From: Marinobacter sp. F3R08
GTDB lineage: Bacteria; Pseudomonadota; Gammaproteobacteria; Pseudomonadales; Oleiphilaceae
NCBI RefSeq assembly: GCF_018860425.1
Contig: NZ_JAHKPI010000025.1
Coordinates: 280,524 to 344,523 of the forward strand
Reading direction: 5' to 3'
DNA length: 64,000 nucleotides
The position numbers and the translations under genes were made by a program. Below, piece after piece: positions 54,945 to 63,492 of the stretch (its first letter is position 1; each line of letters begins with the position of its first letter). The notes beneath the pieces were generated by a model. It did not search any database. It had not been told where the DNA came from and saw only the letters and a program-made list of their open reading frames with translations.

Positions 54945-55987
54945 GTGCGGTGCAGTCCGCCATGAGTTCACTGGTTGAACGTCTTTGGTACGGCAGTAAA
55001 CGGCCCCTCGCATTTTTGGCACCTTTGGCGTGGTTGTATCGAAGCATCTCAGAAACCCGTCGCCGAGCGGCCTGGGAAGGCCGTAATGCTTCACTGCCGG
55101 TTCCGGTAATTGTTGTTGGAAATATAACTGCCGGTGGTACCGGTAAGTCGCCGCTTACCGCCTGGCTGGTTTCTGAGCTGGCGTCAGCGGGTTGGCGACC
55201 GGTCATCCTCAGCCGGGGATATGGCGGTGATGCTGATCAATACCCTCTTGAAGTAACAGCAGATACCAGTGCCTCCAAGGCCGGAGACGAGCCGGTCATG
55301 CTGGCACTCAATACGGGCTATCCGGTTGTTGTCGATCCGCAGCGCCGACGCGGTGCGGATTATGCCCTTGAAAACAATCTCGGTGATTTGCTGATCTGCG
55401 ACGATGGCCTACAGCACTACAAGTTGCCTCGGGACCTGGAGATTTCAGTCTTTGATGGGCAGAGGGGCATTGGTAATGGCGCCATGATTCCGGTCGGCCC
55501 ATTGCGGGAACCTGTTTCGCGGCTCGCTTCGGTAGATTTCATAATCGTAAATGGCAAAGAACTGTCGGAGAGCACAGTGGAGCGCTTTGCTGACGTAGAC
55601 CACCCGGCGATCTATTCCATGGTTCTTGAGCCGGCAGCGCTCATCCACCTTAAATCAGGAAAGTCCGGGGCTGTTGGCGATTTGAACGGCAAAGCGGTAA
55701 AAGCTGTAGCAGGGATCGGTAATCCGGCCCGGTTTTTTGGCACACTCCGGGCCCTGGGAGCTGAGGTTAACGAGACGGTCTTTCCGGATCATCATCGCTT
55801 CTGTCCTGAAGACCTGATAGCGGATAACGATGAGATGATTGTAATGACGGCAAAGGACGCGGTGAAATGTCGGGATTTCGCACCAGAAAATGCATGGATC
55901 CTGGTGGTTGAGGCGAGATTGCCCGATCAGTTCCGGGACGTGTTTCTGGATCGTGTCCGCCAGTGCTCCGATGCTCTAATTTCTTGA
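54941..55987 (+). CDS. lpxK: Tetraacyldisaccharide 4'-kinase LpxK
   Basis: LpxK phosphorylates the lipid A precursor at 4'. The 348-residue protein has an N-terminal hydrophobic helix ('FLAPLAWLYRSI'), the P-loop 'GNITAGGTGKSPLTAWL' (GGTGKS at 65-70), 'SRGYGG', 'GDEPVML', 'DDGLQHYKLPRDLEI' and 'TAKDAVKC'. The first ATG overlaps the msbA stop; Met8 at 54962 is an alternative closer to the E. coli length. It is in one operon with msbA, kdsB and murB. Confidence 0.96.
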   Translation: MSAVQSAMSSLVERLWYGSKRPLAFLAPLAWLYRSISETRRRAAWEGRNASLPVPVIVVGNITAGGTGKSPLTAWLVSELASAGWRPVILSRGYGGDADQYPLEVTADTSASKAGDEPVMLALNTGYPVVVDPQRRRGADYALENNLGDLLICDDGLQHYKLPRDLEISVFDGQRGIGNGAMIPVGPLREPVSRLASVDFIIVNGKELSESTVERFADVDHPAIYSMVLEPAALIHLKSGKSGAVGDLNGKAVKAVAGIGNPARFFGTLRALGAEVNETVFPDHHRFCPEDLIADNDEMIVMTAKDAVKCRDFAPENAWILVVEARLPDQFRDVFLDRVRQCSDALIS

Positions 55988-56006
55988 TATAAAATGAGTA
56001 AGCAAC

Positions 56007-56195
56007 ATGGATAAAAAACTGTTGGCGATGTTGGCCTGTCCGGTCTGCAAAGGCGAATTGAAACTCAATGATGACAGAAGCGAACTGATTTGTTACCACG
56101 ATGCCATGGCCTTCCCGATCCGCGAAGGTATCCCGGTGATGCTGGCCTCTGAGGCCCGGACGCTGTCTACCGATGAGCGCCTGCACAAGCGTTAA
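56007..56195 (+). CDS. Trm112-family zinc protein (YcaR-like)
   Basis: A 62-residue protein with '[16 protein letters not shown]' and '[21 protein letters not shown]', the YcaR/Trm112 pattern: a CPxC pair, a later Cys and a hydrophobic C-terminal strand. It is regularly found between lpxK and kdsB in Gram-negative bacteria. Eukaryotic Trm112 activates methyltransferases; the role of the bacterial form is not known. It fits neatly between its neighbours and needs no other start. Confidence 0.93.
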   Translation: MDKKLLAMLACPVCKGELKLNDDRSELICYHDAMAFPIREGIPVMLASEARTLSTDERLHKR

Positions 56196-56222
56196 ACTCA
56201 AGTCCTGCAGGGTAGTTACTTC

Positions 56223-57014
56223 ATGTCGTTTACAGTTGTGATTCCGGCCCGCTATTCGTCCAGTCGGCTTCCCGGAAAGCCATTGGCAGACATTGCTGGC
56301 AAACCCATGATCCAGCATGTTTGTGAACGTGCTGCGGAAAGTCGGGCTGGCCGTGTGGTCGTGGCCACCGACGACGACCGAATCCGGTCCGCCTGCGAGG
56401 GATTTGGTGCCGAAGTAGTGATGACATCCGCCCACCATGTCAGTGGCACAGACCGACTCGAAGAAGTCGCTCGAACGCTTGGTTTTGGGCCTGATCACCG
56501 GGTGGTCAACGTGCAGGGCGATGAACCTCTGATTCCCCCGGAACTGATCAATCAGGTGGCTGAGAACCTGGAACTGCATCCGGAAGCGGCCATTGCCACG
56601 TTGTGCGAGCGAATTCATGACCCTGAGCAGGTGTTCAATCCCAACGTGGTGAAGGTGGTATTTGATCACCGGGGAATGGCGCATTATTTCAGTCGGGCGC
56701 CGATTCCATGGGCCAGGGATCAATGGCAAGAGGGTACGCCGCTCTCGGGTAAGGATAGTTCCCTGCCGGGCACTATCGGGTTTTTCCGGCATATCGGGAT
56801 TTACGGTTACCGAGCTTTGGTTCTCGGTGACTTTGTCAGTTGGGCACCCGCTCCGACAGAGGTTACTGAATCCCTCGAGCAGTTGCGGGCGCTCTACAAT
56901 GGTGCCCGGATCCACGTTGATATAGCTGCGGTACAGCCTCCGGGTGGTGTTGATACAGAAGCCGATCTGGAAAGGGTGAGAGACTGGCTGGAACGCAGGG
57001 AGGGTGGACAATGA
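56223..57014 (+). CDS. kdsB: CMP-KDO synthetase KdsB
   Basis: KdsB activates KDO with CTP for lipopolysaccharide core synthesis. The 263-residue protein opens with the nucleotidyltransferase '[22 protein letters not shown]', split as '[17 protein letters not shown]', then 'VATDDDRI', '[15 protein letters not shown]', '[15 protein letters not shown]' and '[15 protein letters not shown]'. Its stop overlaps the phosphatase start by four bases. Antisense of it lies a long 432-codon open frame that is only a shadow. Confidence 0.97.
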   Translation: MSFTVVIPARYSSSRLPGKPLADIAGKPMIQHVCERAAESRAGRVVVATDDDRIRSACEGFGAEVVMTSAHHVSGTDRLEEVARTLGFGPDHRVVNVQGDEPLIPPELINQVAENLELHPEAAIATLCERIHDPEQVFNPNVVKVVFDHRGMAHYFSRAPIPWARDQWQEGTPLSGKDSSLPGTIGFFRHIGIYGYRALVLGDFVSWAPAPTEVTESLEQLRALYNGARIHVDIAAVQPPGGVDTEADLERVRDWLERREGGQ

Positions 57015-57490
57015 CTGAACCAGTGAAAGTACTGTTTGTGTGCCTGGGCAACATCTGTCGTTCACCGAGTGCCGAAGGTGTATTTCGTTCCCTGGTAACC
57101 CGGGCGGGCCTGGCTGACCAGATCGACGTGGACTCCTGCGGTACCGGCCATTGGCATATCGGGAAGAGTCCTGACGCCCGGGCGCAGGAGGCCGCGCAGC
57201 GTCGCGGTATCGATATCAGCGGGTTGCGGGCGCGTCAGTTCAGTTCTGAAGATCTGGATTCGTTTGATTACGTGCTTGTGATGGATCGTCAGAACCTCGC
57301 GGATATCAAAGACATCTGGCATCAGAATGGCGGCACTGAGCCGGCTTTGTTTCTGGAATACGGCAACTCGGAACACCAGGAAGTGCCAGACCCCTATTAT
57401 GGTGGTGATGAGGGCTTCGAGATGGTTCTTGATCTGATCCACCAGGCGGGTGAGGGGCTGTTGGCAGACATCCGGGGGCGCCTGGCTTGA
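57011..57490 (+). CDS. Low-molecular-weight protein tyrosine phosphatase
   Basis: A 159-residue phosphatase: P-loop '[16 protein letters not shown]' (Cys11, Arg17) and general acid in '[19 protein letters not shown]'. In Gram-negative bacteria such enzymes (Wzb, Etp, PtpA) dephosphorylate tyrosine kinases for capsule export, but no such kinase is nearby; its place in the kdsB-murB operon is conserved in Pseudomonas. Starts inside the end of kdsB (ATGA) and ends on the murB start (TTGA). Confidence 0.95.
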   Translation: MTEPVKVLFVCLGNICRSPSAEGVFRSLVTRAGLADQIDVDSCGTGHWHIGKSPDARAQEAAQRRGIDISGLRARQFSSEDLDSFDYVLVMDRQNLADIKDIWHQNGGTEPALFLEYGNSEHQEVPDPYYGGDEGFEMVLDLIHQAGEGLLADIRGRLA

Positions 57491-58533
57491 CTCAGTTTCC
57501 GGATATTCGGGAGAACATTGAGCTGGTGGGGCTGAACACCTTGCACGTTCCGGCCCGGGCCCGTTTCTTTGTTGAGGTTCGCAGCGCTGAAGAACTGGTG
57601 CAGTCGCTCGACTGGGCAGCGGCTGAAAACTACGAAGTGCTGATTCTCGGCGGTGGCAGTAACCTGGTATTCGCAGGGGACTTCGCGGGTCTTGTGGTCC
57701 GTCTGGCTATTCCCGGGCGCCGTTGGGAGCATATTGAGGATCAGAGTGCGACCCTGGTGCTGGGCGCGGGTGAGAGCTGGCATGAGTCGGTTCTGTACGC
57801 TGCCGGGGCCGGCTATCGAGGTATCGAGAATCTGGCACTGATTCCCGGAACCGCCGGTGCAGCGCCGGTACAGAATATTGGTGCCTATGGGGTTGAGCTC
57901 TGTGATTGCCTGGAATCCGTCACGGCACTGGATCGCAAGACCTCAGAGCTGGTTGTACTCAATAATGCCGAGTGCCGGTTTGCGTACCGCGACAGCCTGT
58001 TCAAGCAAACGCCGGGCCGCTACGTGATCACCGAAATACGTCTGGGCCTGTCTCGTTCACGGCCCCTGGTGCTCGGGTATCGGGACCTGCAGGAGTATCT
58101 GGGCGATACACCGGACTGCGATCTCAATCCCTTGCAGGTAGCAGAGGCCATTATGGCCATTCGGCGCCGCAAACTGCCGGACCCCGCGATTCTTCCCAAC
58201 GTCGGTAGTTTCTTCAAGAATCCAGTGGTGGATGTCGGGTCCTTTGAGTCTCTCAGGGAAAGGCATCCGGACATAGTGGCCTATCCTCAGAAGCAGGGTG
58301 TCAAGCTGGCCGCAGCCTGGCTGATCGATCAAAGTGGCTGGAAAGGGTTCCGGAATGCCCGCGTGGGCGTTCATAACCGGCAGGCCCTGGTTCTGATCAA
58401 TCACTCGGAAGGGGTCGGCACCGATATACTTGAACTTGCGGCGACGATTCGTGAATCGGTTGTAAAGCGGTTCGGGGTAACGCTCGAAATGGAGCCGGGA
58501 ATCGTGGGTGAGCCAGTAACCGGTCACTCCTGA
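57487..58533 (+). CDS. murB: UDP-N-acetylenolpyruvoylglucosamine reductase MurB
   Basis: MurB makes UDP-N-acetylmuramic acid with FAD and NADPH. The 348-residue type I protein has 'NTLHVPARARFFVEV', the FAD-binding 'ILGGGSNLVFAG', 'IPGTAGAAPVQNIGAYG', 'CRFAYRDSLFK' and 'ILPNVGSFFKNPVV' with the catalytic Ser. The only suitable start is TTG at 57487, whose TTGA overlaps the phosphatase stop. This rare start, in front of an essential gene, suggests low, coupled expression. Last gene of the operon. Confidence 0.95.
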   Translation: MTQFPDIRENIELVGLNTLHVPARARFFVEVRSAEELVQSLDWAAAENYEVLILGGGSNLVFAGDFAGLVVRLAIPGRRWEHIEDQSATLVLGAGESWHESVLYAAGAGYRGIENLALIPGTAGAAPVQNIGAYGVELCDCLESVTALDRKTSELVVLNNAECRFAYRDSLFKQTPGRYVITEIRLGLSRSRPLVLGYRDLQEYLGDTPDCDLNPLQVAEAIMAIRRRKLPDPAILPNVGSFFKNPVVDVGSFESLRERHPDIVAYPQKQGVKLAAAWLIDQSGWKGFRNARVGVHNRQALVLINHSEGVGTDILELAATIRESVVKRFGVTLEMEPGIVGEPVTGHS

Positions 58534-58585
58534 CGGCACGCTCTTGCTCGCGTGCCGTCAGAGGCATGCCCGCCTTGGGCGGGCA
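58531..58585. terminator. Paired hairpins between murB and proS
   Basis: Two stems stand between these convergent genes: TGACGGCACGC with GCGTGCCGTCA (58531-58560, loop 8, including the murB stop) and TGCCCGCC with GGCGGGCA (58567-58585, loop TTG). Neither has a good U-tail on either strand. They may act as intrinsic stops of unusual form, as processing sites, or as one member of a dispersed repeat. Confidence 0.5.
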
Positions 58586-58590
58586 GGGGG

Positions 58591-60324
58591 TCAGAGCCCT
58601 TTTCGTGGTGAGGCGTTAACCAGAAACGGCAATGCTTCAGCCACCGGAACATCCTGCTTTTCTGCGTCCCTTCGGCCTTTGTATTCCAGGGTTCCTGCCG
58701 CCAGACCCCGCTCGGACACGACGAAGCGGTGCGGAATACCGATCAGTTCCATATCCGCGAACTTCACGCCCGGGCGCTCTTTACGGTCATCCAGAAGTAC
58801 GTCGTAGCCCGCCTGTCGCAGTTGCTCGTAGAGCTTTTCACCGGCTTCGGCAACCGTGGGTGACTTGTGGGCGTTGAGCGTGACGATGGCGACCTGGAAA
58901 GGCGCAATGGCGTCGGGCCAGATGATGCCATTGTCATCGTGGTTCTGCTCGATGGCTGCGGCGACAACCCTTGAAACACCAAGACCGTAGCATCCCATGT
59001 CCATGATCACGGTTTTGCCGTTCTCATCCAGAACCGTGGCGTTCATGGCGGTACTGTACTTGTTGCCGAGTTTGAAAATGTGGCCGACCTCAATGCCGCG
59101 ACGGATTTCCAGTGTGCCCTTGCCATCCGGGCTAGGGTCTCCCTCAACCACATTGCGCAGGTCTTCTACGCGTTCAAGCGATACGTCTCTCTCCCAGTTC
59201 ACGCCGGTCAGGTGGAAGCCTTCACGGTTGGCACCGCAGACAAAGTCCGCCAGGTGAGCGGCACTGCGGTCAACGATCACAGGTAGGTTCAGTTTTACCG
59301 GTCCGATAGATCCAGCCTTGCAACCGACCGCCTGTTCGATTTCCTCATCGGTAGCCATCGTGAGGGGTTCGGCGATGCCTGGCAGGTTTTCCGCCTTGAT
59401 TTCATTAAGCGTGTGGTCACCACGCAGAACCAGTGCGACCAGGCCGGATTTTCCGTCTTCGTTCTCTTCGGCCTTGACCAGCAACGTCTTCACCGTGCGG
59501 GTGGCATCAACGTTCAGGAACTCGGATATCGCGTCGATGGTTTTCTGATCCGGAGTGGCTATTTCTTTCAGGTCTTCTGACGGTGCCGGGCGATCACCGC
59601 AAGGAGCTACCGCTTCGGCTTTCTCAATGTTTGCCGCATAGTCGCTGTCAGTGCTGAACACGATGTCGTCTTCACCGGAAGAGGCAAGAACATGGAACTC
59701 GTGAGAGGCACTGCCACCAATGGCGCCGGAATCTGCCTGTACCGGCCGGTAGTCCAGGCCGAAACGATCGAAAATCGCACAGTAGGTACGATGCATCAGT
59801 TCATAGGTGTCGTTCAGGGATTCTGGATTCAGATGAAAGGAGTAGGCATCCTTCATGAGAAATTCTCTGGCTCGCATCACTCCGAACCTGGGACGGCGCT
59901 CGTCACGGAATTTGGTCTGAACCTGATAGAAGTTGGCCGGCAGTTCCTTGTAACTGCTCAGTTCGTTTCGGATCAGATCGGTAATCACTTCTTCATGAGT
60001 CGGCCCAAAACAGAAATCCCGACCGTGACGGTCTTTCATTCGCAACAGTTCGCCGCCGTACTGGGTCCAGCGTCCGGATTCTTCCCAGAGTTCAGCCGGC
60101 TGAACTGCAGGCATCAATACTTCCTGAGCACCGCTTTTGTCCATTTCTTCACGAACAATCCGCTCAACCTTGCGCAGGGTGCGCAAGCCCATCGGCAGCC
60201 AGGTATATAAACCGGCGGCCAATTTGCGGATCATGCCGGCACGCAGCATCAGTTGGTGGCTGATGATCTCGGCGTCGGCGGGAGTTTCTTTCTGGGTGGC
60301 AATCAGGTAACGGCTTGCTCGCAT
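58591..60324 (-). CDS. proS: Prolyl-tRNA synthetase ProS
   Basis: A 577-residue class II synthetase of the bacterial type with an editing (INS) domain. '[37 protein letters not shown]' region at the N-terminus, motif 2 '[25 protein letters not shown]', the editing domain (about 225-400, '[13 protein letters not shown]') and motif 3 '[15 protein letters not shown]'-type '[15 protein letters not shown]' are seen, with the anticodon domain at the end. It is alone between the MurB operon and the regulator gene; 209 bases separate it from lrp. Confidence 0.97.
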   Translation of the reverse strand: MRASRYLIATQKETPADAEIISHQLMLRAGMIRKLAAGLYTWLPMGLRTLRKVERIVREEMDKSGAQEVLMPAVQPAELWEESGRWTQYGGELLRMKDRHGRDFCFGPTHEEVITDLIRNELSSYKELPANFYQVQTKFRDERRPRFGVMRAREFLMKDAYSFHLNPESLNDTYELMHRTYCAIFDRFGLDYRPVQADSGAIGGSASHEFHVLASSGEDDIVFSTDSDYAANIEKAEAVAPCGDRPAPSEDLKEIATPDQKTIDAISEFLNVDATRTVKTLLVKAEENEDGKSGLVALVLRGDHTLNEIKAENLPGIAEPLTMATDEEIEQAVGCKAGSIGPVKLNLPVIVDRSAAHLADFVCGANREGFHLTGVNWERDVSLERVEDLRNVVEGDPSPDGKGTLEIRRGIEVGHIFKLGNKYSTAMNATVLDENGKTVIMDMGCYGLGVSRVVAAAIEQNHDDNGIIWPDAIAPFQVAIVTLNAHKSPTVAEAGEKLYEQLRQAGYDVLLDDRKERPGVKFADMELIGIPHRFVVSERGLAAGTLEYKGRRDAEKQDVPVAEALPFLVNASPRKGL

Positions 60325-60533
60325 CGTATCTTCCGTTTGTCAGAAATCCGAAGTGTTAGACGAATGGACAGGCGGCGGTTGGCCCGCCGAAGCCTTTATT
60401 TGTCGTTGAGTGATCGTTATTGTACGGAGCCTGCCCCACAAGGTACAGATGATGACCCACGAATCTGTCGACGTAGCCCGTGCTGCCGGTGCGCTCCGGC
60501 CTGTACTCGGGAACGCGTTAAAGCCTCTCCGGT

Positions 60534-61031
60534 TCAGGACAAATAGCCCAGGGGCAGGGCCGTGCTGTCGATCACCCGTCGAAGTACAAAGCTGGAGTGG
60601 ACTCCGCTGACCCCCTGAATACGGGTAATCCGGTTTAACAGGAAATGGTGATAGTGGTCCATGTCAGGCACCACTACCTTGAGCATATAATCAGCATCCT
60701 GGCCGGTTATCAGATAGCACTCCTGCACCTCCGGGTATTCGCCGACCTGCTCTTCGAACGCGGAGAAGCGCTCTGGAGTGTGCCGGTCCATGCCAATCAG
60801 AATGATCGCGGTCAGGGAGAGTCCCAGCTTCTTGTGGTCAAGAATAGTGACTGTTCTGACGATAATCCCCGCTTCTTCAAGGGCCCGGACGCGACGAAGA
60901 CACGGGGACGGAGACAGTCCGACTTTTTCTGCCAGTTCCTGATTGGTCAGTGAGCCATCCTGTTGAACCTGTTCGAGGATTCGACGATCGATTTTGTCCA
61001 TTTTGATAAGGGTTTTCTGGTTATTCGACAT
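60534..61031 (-). CDS. Lrp/AsnC-family transcriptional regulator
   Basis: A 165-residue regulator: DNA-binding helix-turn-helix ('DRRILEQVQQDGSLTNQELAEKVGLSPSPCLRRVRALEEAGII', core 'LAEKVGLSPSPCLRRV') and an effector RAM domain ('ECYLITGQDADYMLKVVVPDMDHYHHFL'). It is divergent from leuA, and leucine biosynthesis genes are classic Lrp targets, so control of leuA is likely; the direction is not readable. It is close to Lrp in length and motif, but the window gives no proof of the global regulator. Start at ATG 61031 with GGTGA upstream; Met at 61001 is the alternative. Confidence 0.9.
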   Translation of the reverse strand: MSNNQKTLIKMDKIDRRILEQVQQDGSLTNQELAEKVGLSPSPCLRRVRALEEAGIIVRTVTILDHKKLGLSLTAIILIGMDRHTPERFSAFEEQVGEYPEVQECYLITGQDADYMLKVVVPDMDHYHHFLLNRITRIQGVSGVHSSFVLRRVIDSTALPLGYLS

Positions 61032-61176
61032 AAAATGTCACCAACGATCTATTAAGAGCAAATTAGTGTTAAAAAACTACGCTCCTAAGTGAAATTTCGC
61101 AATCAAATATCTGAACTATTGCGTTAACCTGTGCACATTGAGTAGTTCACTTATTAAAACGCAAGGAATCACACGC

Positions 61177-62871
61177 ATGTCTTTCGATCACCGCAAATAT
61201 GTTGCGTTCAAACCCGTTGCCAAAACCGATCGTCGCTGGCCTGACAAGGCTATCGAGAAGGCGCCGAGCTGGTGTGCCGTGGATCTTCGGGACGGCAACC
61301 AGGCGCTGGTGAAGCCCATGTCTGTTGCCCAGAAACAGAGGATGTTCGAGTTGCTGGTGAAGCTTGGCTTCAAGGAAATCGAGATTGGATTTCCCGCGGC
61401 CAGCCAGCCTGATTTCGACTTCTGCCGCAAACTGATCGAGGAAAACCGTATTCCTGAGGACGTAAAGATCCAGGTACTCACTCAGGCCCGGCCAGAACTG
61501 ATCGAGCGCACTTATGAGGCACTGGCGGGTGCGCGAAAGGCGATCGTTCATGTTTACAATTCAACGTCTACAGTCCAGCGTGAACAGGTGTTTGGCCTTG
61601 ATCGCGACGGTATCCGGGACATCGCGGTTAACGGGGCGCGACTGGTTCGCGATATTGCTGCCCGTCATCCGGAAACCGAATGGACCTTCCAATACTCGCC
61701 AGAGAGTTTCACGGGTACCGAGCTGGATTTTGCCGCGGAAGTGATTGATGCCGTCAGTGACGTCTGGCGTCCGGAAGAGGGACAGCCGATGATCATCAAC
61801 CTGCCTGCCACGGTTGAAATGGCGACACCAAATGTCTTTGCCGACCAGATCGAATGGATCTGTGACAACATAAAACGGCGTGAGCACATCAGCATCAGCG
61901 TTCACACCCACAACGATCGAGGCTGTGCGGTAGCTGCTGCCGAACTGGCGGTGATGGCCGGGGCTGATCGGGTCGAGGGAACCCTGATGGGTAATGGTGA
62001 ACGTACGGGAAATATGGACCTGGTTACCATGGCCATGAACCTCTATTCCCAGGGCATTGATCCGACTCTGGATCTGTCCGGAATGGCGGAGATTAGTGAA
62101 GTTGTTGAGGCCTGCACTGAGATTTCCACGCATCCGCGACATCCTTATGCGGGTGAACTTGTGTTTACCGCCTTCTCGGGTAGCCATCAGGATGCCATCC
62201 GCAAGTGTCTGGCGCGCCGTAAGGATGGGGAGGTCTGGAACGTGGCCTACCTCCCTATTGATCCATTTGATGTTGGCCGCCGGTATGAGGAAGTCGTGCG
62301 TATCAACAGTCAATCGGGTAAGGGCGGAGTGGCCTATGTACTGGAGCGTGACTATGACATCACTCTGCCGCGCTGGCTGCAGATCGAGTTCAGCAAGGTG
62401 GTTCAGAGCGAGGCGGAGACAAACGGTGGCGAGATTGACTCACTGACCATTCATCGGCTGTTCGAGGAGCGGTATCTTAAAGTGCATGCGGACTGGGCGT
62501 TGCGTTCCTACGATCTGCACCGTGACGAGAAAGGTGTGCGCGCTGAAATAGCCATGGGTAGGGAATCTGCGCCGGTTCGCCTGGAAGGTCGCGGTCTGGG
62601 TGCCGTCGAAGCGGTCTCCGAAGCACTTGAAAGACGGTTCGGGCTGTCTGTAGCCGTCGAGGCCTACGATGAATTTGCTTTGGGTGAGGGCACCAATGCC
62701 AATGCACTGGCCTGTATCCGGCTGACAGCTAATGGGCAGCATTGCAGCGCAGCGGCACTGGCGGAAGATACCACCTCTGCGACCCTGCAGGCATTGTTCT
62801 CTGCGGTTGCCCAGGCCGTGGATGTGACCACCTCTTCGTCGGTCAGGGCGGAGGAGGCAGCCGGGGCCTGA
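61177..62871 (+). CDS. leuA: 2-Isopropylmalate synthase LeuA
   Basis: The first committed step of leucine synthesis, joining acetyl-CoA and 2-oxoisovalerate. The 564-residue long-form enzyme (type found in Pseudomonas) has 'WCAVDLRDGNQALVKPM', 'KEIEIGFPAASQPDFDF', the metal ligands in 'SISVHTHNDRGCAVAAAELA' and 'LMGNGERTGNMDLVTMAMNLY', and a C-terminal leucine-feedback domain (about 440-564). The frame is open to TTG 61138, but ATG 61177 has AAGGA nine bases upstream. No leader peptide with leucine codons is seen, so control is probably by the divergent Lrp-type protein. Confidence 0.96.
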   Translation: MSFDHRKYVAFKPVAKTDRRWPDKAIEKAPSWCAVDLRDGNQALVKPMSVAQKQRMFELLVKLGFKEIEIGFPAASQPDFDFCRKLIEENRIPEDVKIQVLTQARPELIERTYEALAGARKAIVHVYNSTSTVQREQVFGLDRDGIRDIAVNGARLVRDIAARHPETEWTFQYSPESFTGTELDFAAEVIDAVSDVWRPEEGQPMIINLPATVEMATPNVFADQIEWICDNIKRREHISISVHTHNDRGCAVAAAELAVMAGADRVEGTLMGNGERTGNMDLVTMAMNLYSQGIDPTLDLSGMAEISEVVEACTEISTHPRHPYAGELVFTAFSGSHQDAIRKCLARRKDGEVWNVAYLPIDPFDVGRRYEEVVRINSQSGKGGVAYVLERDYDITLPRWLQIEFSKVVQSEAETNGGEIDSLTIHRLFEERYLKVHADWALRSYDLHRDEKGVRAEIAMGRESAPVRLEGRGLGAVEAVSEALERRFGLSVAVEAYDEFALGEGTNANALACIRLTANGQHCSAAALAEDTTSATLQALFSAVAQAVDVTTSSSVRAEEAAGA

Positions 62872-62896
62872 CCGGTAAGGATTCTTCATAACGACA

Positions 62897-62928
62897 CAAG
62901 CCGGCACAGGTGCCGGCTTGTTGGTTTT
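62897..62928 (+). terminator. Terminator after leuA
   Basis: CAAGCCGGCA, loop CAGG, TGCCGGCTTG is a perfect 10-bp stem followed by TTGGTTTT, about 26 bases after the leuA stop. Confidence 0.85.
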
Positions 62929-62966
62929 CCGATGCCCGTGAGGGGCAAAGGACGGAGCGTAGACCC

Positions 62967-63176
62967 TCAGACCGGGGTTACGTTTTCCGCCTGGGGACCT
63001 TTCGGACCCTGTGTTACGGTGAACTGCACCTGCTGGCCTTCGGCCAGGGTGCGGAACCCGCTCGAGTTAATTGCACTATAGTGAACAAACACGTCACTGC
63101 CACCGTCCTGAGCAATGAAACCAAAGCCTTTGGACTCGTTAAACCACTTGACGTGGCCGGTTTTAGTATCGGACAT
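62967..63176 (-). CDS. CspA-family cold-shock protein
   Basis: A 69-residue single-domain cold-shock protein: '[27 protein letters not shown]', with RNP1 'KGFGFI' and RNP2 'VFVHY'. Such proteins bind single-stranded nucleic acid and melt RNA structures. The sequence is nearer CspA/CspE than CspD (the other cold-shock gene in the window). The upstream promoter and a leader of about 160 bases suggest cold control by leader folding, as in cspA. Confidence 0.95.
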   Translation of the reverse strand: MSDTKTGHVKWFNESKGFGFIAQDGGSDVFVHYSAINSSGFRTLAEGQQVQFTVTQGPKGPQAENVTPV

Positions 63177-63342
63177 TTATCTTTCCTGTCTTTCTGTAAT
63201 TTGCCCTCACGGGACCTTCAAAATTCCATGTGGAATCAGTGCTGAGAAATCCAGTGAGTACTGAGGAAGGGGCAACGAATAGCACTTCGGCAGGACGTTG
63301 AAACGCATTCACCAAATACCGCTGTATTTTCACAGCAATTTC

Positions 63343-63370
63343 AGTATAGACCGACTTTGGGGGGCGTCAA
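63343..63370 (-). promoter_or_regulatory. Strong sigma-70 promoter of the csp gene
   Basis: On the minus strand TTGACG (63370-63365), a 16-base spacer that includes C6, and TATACT (63348-63343). Both hexamers match consensus at five of six. Transcription should start near 63336, leaving a leader of about 160 bases before the ATG at 63176. Confidence 0.75.
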
Positions 63371-63438
63371 CGAAACTTTCGCACCTTTCAGACAGGTTTT
63401 AAATCCCAGAAAAGCAACGAGTTGTGAATTGGTTGAAC

Positions 63439-63476
63439 AAAAAATGCCCGCCCCTCAGATGGGAGAGGCAGGCATT
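63439..63476 (-). terminator. Terminator after the prpE-like gene
   Basis: On the minus strand AATGCCTGCC, loop of 14, GGCGGGCATT (with one G-U pair) is followed by TTTTTTG. It begins about 17 bases after the stop of the last gene. Confidence 0.8.
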
Positions 63477-63492
63477 GTTCAGGGCGCGACTA

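Larger units (their letters stand above)
63177..63492. other. Leader and intergenic region between csp and prpE-like gene
   Basis: This 316-base stretch carries no gene I can support. From right to left it holds the prpE-like terminator (63439-63476), the csp promoter (63343-63370) and a long csp leader (about 63336-63177). The leader contains GAATTCCACAT-like stems and 'CCTCACGGGACC', so it may fold. No cold-box consensus is claimed. Confidence 0.5.

Noticed and set aside
55767..57065. A 432-codon open frame on the minus strand across lpxK, trm112, kdsB and ptp
   Set aside because: It is antisense to four genes with clear conserved motifs and overlapping starts; its protein has no recognisable family and an unlikely composition.
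60325..60533. tRNA or small RNA between proS and the Lrp-type gene
   Set aside because: No T-arm GGTTCRA motif or cloverleaf pairing found; only a GC-rich stretch without a clear hairpin and tail.
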